Assembly (NCBI GenBank): GCA_021828935.1
Contig: JAJZCU010000143.1
Span: 1 to 6,179, forward strand
DNA: 6,179 nucleotides
Source of the DNA: Planctomycetota bacterium
Lineage (GTDB): Bacteria > Planctomycetota > Phycisphaerae > WQYP01
Direction of reading: 5' to 3'
Both the position numbers and the translations under genes were made by a program. Shown piece after piece: positions 4,425 through 6,179 of this stretch (positions within the stretch are counted from its first letter, which is position 1; the number at the start of each line of letters is the position of its first letter). Under the pieces are notes generated by a model. It ran no database searches. It was not told where the DNA came from and saw nothing but the letters and a program-made list of their open reading frames with translations.

Positions 4425-5552
4425 TCACTGTTTCCTGCGGGATACGGTCCAGGCGCCGGCGGTAAGAATTGCCAACAGTGCCAAGCCCTTAATTACGTTG
4501 GCCAGATCGTGCGGCAACGCCATGGAACTTTCTTCCACGTACCGGGCACCGGTATCCAACATGCCAAAGAATACGGCGGCCACTGCGATGCCCAGCGGGT
4601 CCAGCCCGCCCAGCAGCGCCACGGCAATTCCCGCATAGCCATAGCCGCCGTACGACGCGCTCATGAAATGCGTGACGCCCAGCACCTCCAAGGCCCCGCC
4701 CAGGCCCGCGCAGGCGCCGCTGATGGCAATGACCTCAAGCTGGCGGCGATGCACGGGCATGCCGGCGATGCGCGCGGCGGTGGGATTCAGGCCCGTTACC
4801 AACAATTCAAAGCCATAGGTGGTGCGGCGCTGCATGATAAACAGAACGCCGGCCAGAACGAACGCCAGAACAATGCCAATGTGCAGTTCGCTACGGCCAA
4901 ACATGGTGGGCAGCCAGAAATGCCCGGCGAGCTGGGAGCTTTGCGGCGCGGAGGTTCCGTGGGCCTCCAGGGGCCCTTCCAACAGCGCATCAACAACATA
5001 TTTTGCCACGAAATTAAGTAAAATGGTGGACAGCACCACCGGCACGCCGCGGAAGCGTTCCAGCAGCCCCGCGCCCAGGCCCCACAGGCCGCCGGCCGCC
5101 GCGCCGCCCAGGATGGCAATGGCAATGGTCAGCCAGGGCGGTATGGGCGGGGCATAACGCGTGGTTAGCGCGGTGGCGGCCACGGCGCCTACCAGAAACT
5201 GGCCCTCGGCGCCGATGTTCAACACCCCGCTTTTAAAGGCCACGCCCGCGGCCAATCCGGTTAATAACAAAGGGCAGGCCGTGCTGAATGTGCCGGCCCA
5301 CGCATAGCGGCTGCCCATGGCGCCGCGGAACCAGGTTTCCAGCACATGAATCGGCGGGTAGCCGGCAAGGGCCACGCCCAGCAGCACCACCGCCATGGCG
5401 CCGATGGCCGCCGCCGGAGCTATGCCGAGGTTAATAACCCGCCGTAAAAAGGCGCCACGCTCCCGGCCAGCGTCAGGCTCAATGGCCACTATTGCGGCCA
5501 CGGCCGCGGTTTCCGGCGCGGCATATTTGGGCGTCTGCGGAGAATCATCCAT
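4425..5552 (-). CDS. ABC transporter permease, YufP/NupP-like (nucleoside/simple sugar type, BPD_transp_2), 375 aa
   Basis: This is an inner-membrane channel subunit of the family that works with BMP-type lipoproteins to import nucleosides or related compounds. After a polar N-terminus (1-38) come about nine hydrophobic segments, near residues 42-64, 90-108, 115-132, 140-165, 172-190, 222-240, 270-292, 305-335 and 350-370. Diagnostic motifs are LTGLAAGVAFKSGVLNIGAEGQ (97-118), VVLSTILLNFVA (172-183) and the cytoplasmic coupling loop FELLVTGLNPTAARIAG (248-264), which contacts the ATPase. Length and motifs fit the YufP-type first permease. The ATG at 5552 has no clear Shine-Dalgarno site, but an in-frame stop 11 codons upstream rules out a much longer form. 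The usual duplicated-domain ATPase, second permease and BMP lipoprotein are absent from both sides, so substrate is uncertain. Confidence 0.88.
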   Translation of the reverse strand: MDDSPQTPKYAAPETAAVAAIVAIEPDAGRERGAFLRRVINLGIAPAAAIGAMAVVLLGVALAGYPPIHVLETWFRGAMGSRYAWAGTFSTACPLLLTGLAAGVAFKSGVLNIGAEGQFLVGAVAATALTTRYAPPIPPWLTIAIAILGGAAAGGLWGLGAGLLERFRGVPVVLSTILLNFVAKYVVDALLEGPLEAHGTSAPQSSQLAGHFWLPTMFGRSELHIGIVLAFVLAGVLFIMQRRTTYGFELLVTGLNPTAARIAGMPVHRRQLEVIAISGACAGLGGALEVLGVTHFMSASYGGYGYAGIAVALLGGLDPLGIAVAAVFFGMLDTGARYVEESSMALPHDLANVIKGLALLAILTAGAWTVSRRKQ

Positions 5553-5610
5553 GCGCCAAGCGGGTCCAATGCGACTGCGGTATTAACATTCCAACGGTTG
5601 CTGTGTTGAA

Positions 5611-5639
5611 AGAATACGGCGGTATGAGAAGGCGTGCAA
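5611..5639 (-). promoter_or_regulatory. Possible promoter of the ABC permease
   Basis: On the minus strand TTGCAC (5639-5634) and TATTCT (5616-5611) are 17 bases apart, and an AT-rich segment (TTATTTT) lies just upstream. The matches are 3 of 6 and 4 of 6, so this is a weak assignment. It would give a leader of about 50 nt. The 203-bp gap to the preceding gene also favours a separate promoter. Confidence 0.3.
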
Positions 5640-5649
5640 AAATAACGTG

Positions 5650-5703
5650 GAAGCCGGCGGCCACAGCCACATTCGGCGCCGCAACCACCGGCAAGCCGGC
5701 GGC
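5650..5703. repeat. Repeated AAGCCGGCGGC with hairpin potential
   Basis: AAGCCGGCGGC occurs twice on the plus strand, near 5651 and near 5692, in the gap between the acyltransferase and permease genes. The second copy pairs with the CCACCGG just before it, giving a 7-bp stem (CCACCGG-CAAG-CCGGCGG, one G-U type pair). On the minus strand this lies about 60 bases after the acyltransferase stop and is followed by no long T-run, so a role as terminator is only possible. I see no gene in this 203-bp gap. Confidence 0.35.
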
Positions 5704-5755
5704 TATATACACGGTTTATTGCCGCGTGCCCCAGATGTGATACCGCGCGGCGGGC

Positions 5756-6179
5756 TTACCCCTGTCCCGCATCGTGGGCTTCCATTTCATCCCGCGGGCG
5801 GCTTTTCCAGCGGCGGTGAATCCATAGGTACTGGGTTGGATCGACACGTATGAAATTTTCCATGGCACGCGTGTAGCGCCGGGTGATATAGCGAAGTTCA
5901 TCGTCTTGCTTGCGCCAATCTTCGGGATAAATAATATCATTCACGGACATGTCAAAAGAGAAGCGGTCGCCGCGTCGCCGCGCGCAGCCGATGATCACCG
6001 GAACCTGATGCTGCATGGCCAGCAGGCCGATGCTTTTGTACGTGCTGGCCAGGCGGCCGAAGAAGGGGACGAACATGCCCTTTTTTCCCGCATCCTGATC
6101 GGCAATGATGGCCAGCACGCCGTGGCGTTCGAGCACCTGCTGCGCGGTGGTGGTGACGCCGCTGGAAAAGCCGCCCGCG
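5756..6179 (-). CDS. LpxL/HtrB-family lipid A-type acyltransferase, C-terminal part (5' end outside the window)
   Basis: Members of this family add an acyl chain to lipid A precursors, or a related lipid, at the inner face of the inner membrane. The 140 visible residues are the C-terminal portion and are open at the right edge. Motifs typical of the family are ADQDAGKKGMFVPFFGR (26-42 of the visible part), then ASTYKSIGLLAMQHQVPV (44-61), and near the end YLWIHRRWKSRPR (117-129). The catalytic HX4D/E motif lies upstream, outside the window, so activity cannot be judged. A GTG at 6136 could be mistaken for a start, but the frame continues upstream with family-like sequence (GGFSSGVTTTAQQ), so it is internal. 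The gene ends with TAA at 5756, 203 bp before the permease gene on the same strand. Together with the glmU-type gene it points to an LPS-type outer membrane. Confidence 0.9.
   Translation of the reverse strand, partial: AGGFSSGVTTTAQQVLERHGVLAIIADQDAGKKGMFVPFFGRLASTYKSIGLLAMQHQVPVIIGCARRRGDRFSFDMSVNDIIYPEDWRKQDDELRYITRRYTRAMENFIRVDPTQYLWIHRRWKSRPRDEMEAHDAGQG

Noticed and set aside
4389..5021. 210-codon plus-strand open frame
   Set aside because: It is antisense to the ABC permease and is rich in Gln, His and Ala in a way typical of reversed GC-rich coding DNA.
6134..6136. GTG as the start codon of the acyltransferase
   Set aside because: The frame continues upstream to the window edge with family-like sequence, and the catalytic region must lie further upstream, so this is an internal valine codon.

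Overview
The window is chromosomal DNA from a GC-rich, Gram-negative-type bacterium. Lipid A-type acyltransferase and GlmU-type genes imply an outer membrane and peptidoglycan. A lysine-rich histone-like microprotein, a tRNA gene without an encoded CCA, a DUF58 protein and short GC-rich dispersed-looking repeats would fit the Planctomycetes/PVC group. That placement is an inference from gene content and style, not from a marker gene. There is no sign of phage, plasmid, insertion sequence or CRISPR.

Layout from left to right. Minus strand: the 5' part of a GlmU-type nucleotidyltransferase (cut by the left edge), preceded by tRNA-Gln(UUG). A gene-poor stretch of about 420 bp follows, with a triplicated 9-mer and a 103-bp inverted-repeat structure that looks like the terminator or 3'UTR of the next gene. 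Next is a 42-residue Lys/Ser/Ala histone-tail-like protein (minus), with an A/T tract, a strong promoter and a 14-nt Shine-Dalgarno match upstream. Then comes a DUF58 (vWA-like) protein, also minus. A 208-bp divergent intergenic region carries a heptameric TGATCAA repeat array and a TATAAT promoter. On the plus strand follow a stand-alone NifU C-terminal Fe-S scaffold protein with its own terminator and a class V (alanine/serine-glyoxylate type) aminotransferase. Converging on these from the right, on the minus strand, are a YufP/NupP-like ABC permease and the 3' part of an LpxL/HtrB-like acyltransferase (cut by the right edge).

Most genes are housekeeping functions in separate transcription units: cell-envelope precursor synthesis, lipid A acylation, Fe-S assembly, amino-acid/glyoxylate metabolism and nucleoside-type uptake. 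I see no multi-gene operon encoding a new system. The most unusual element is the histone-like microprotein unit (about 1229-1600), where an A/T-tract promoter, an extended ribosome binding site, a tiny highly basic ORF and a large structured 3' region sit in under 400 bp. The DUF58 gene and the ABC permease both lack their usual partner genes here.
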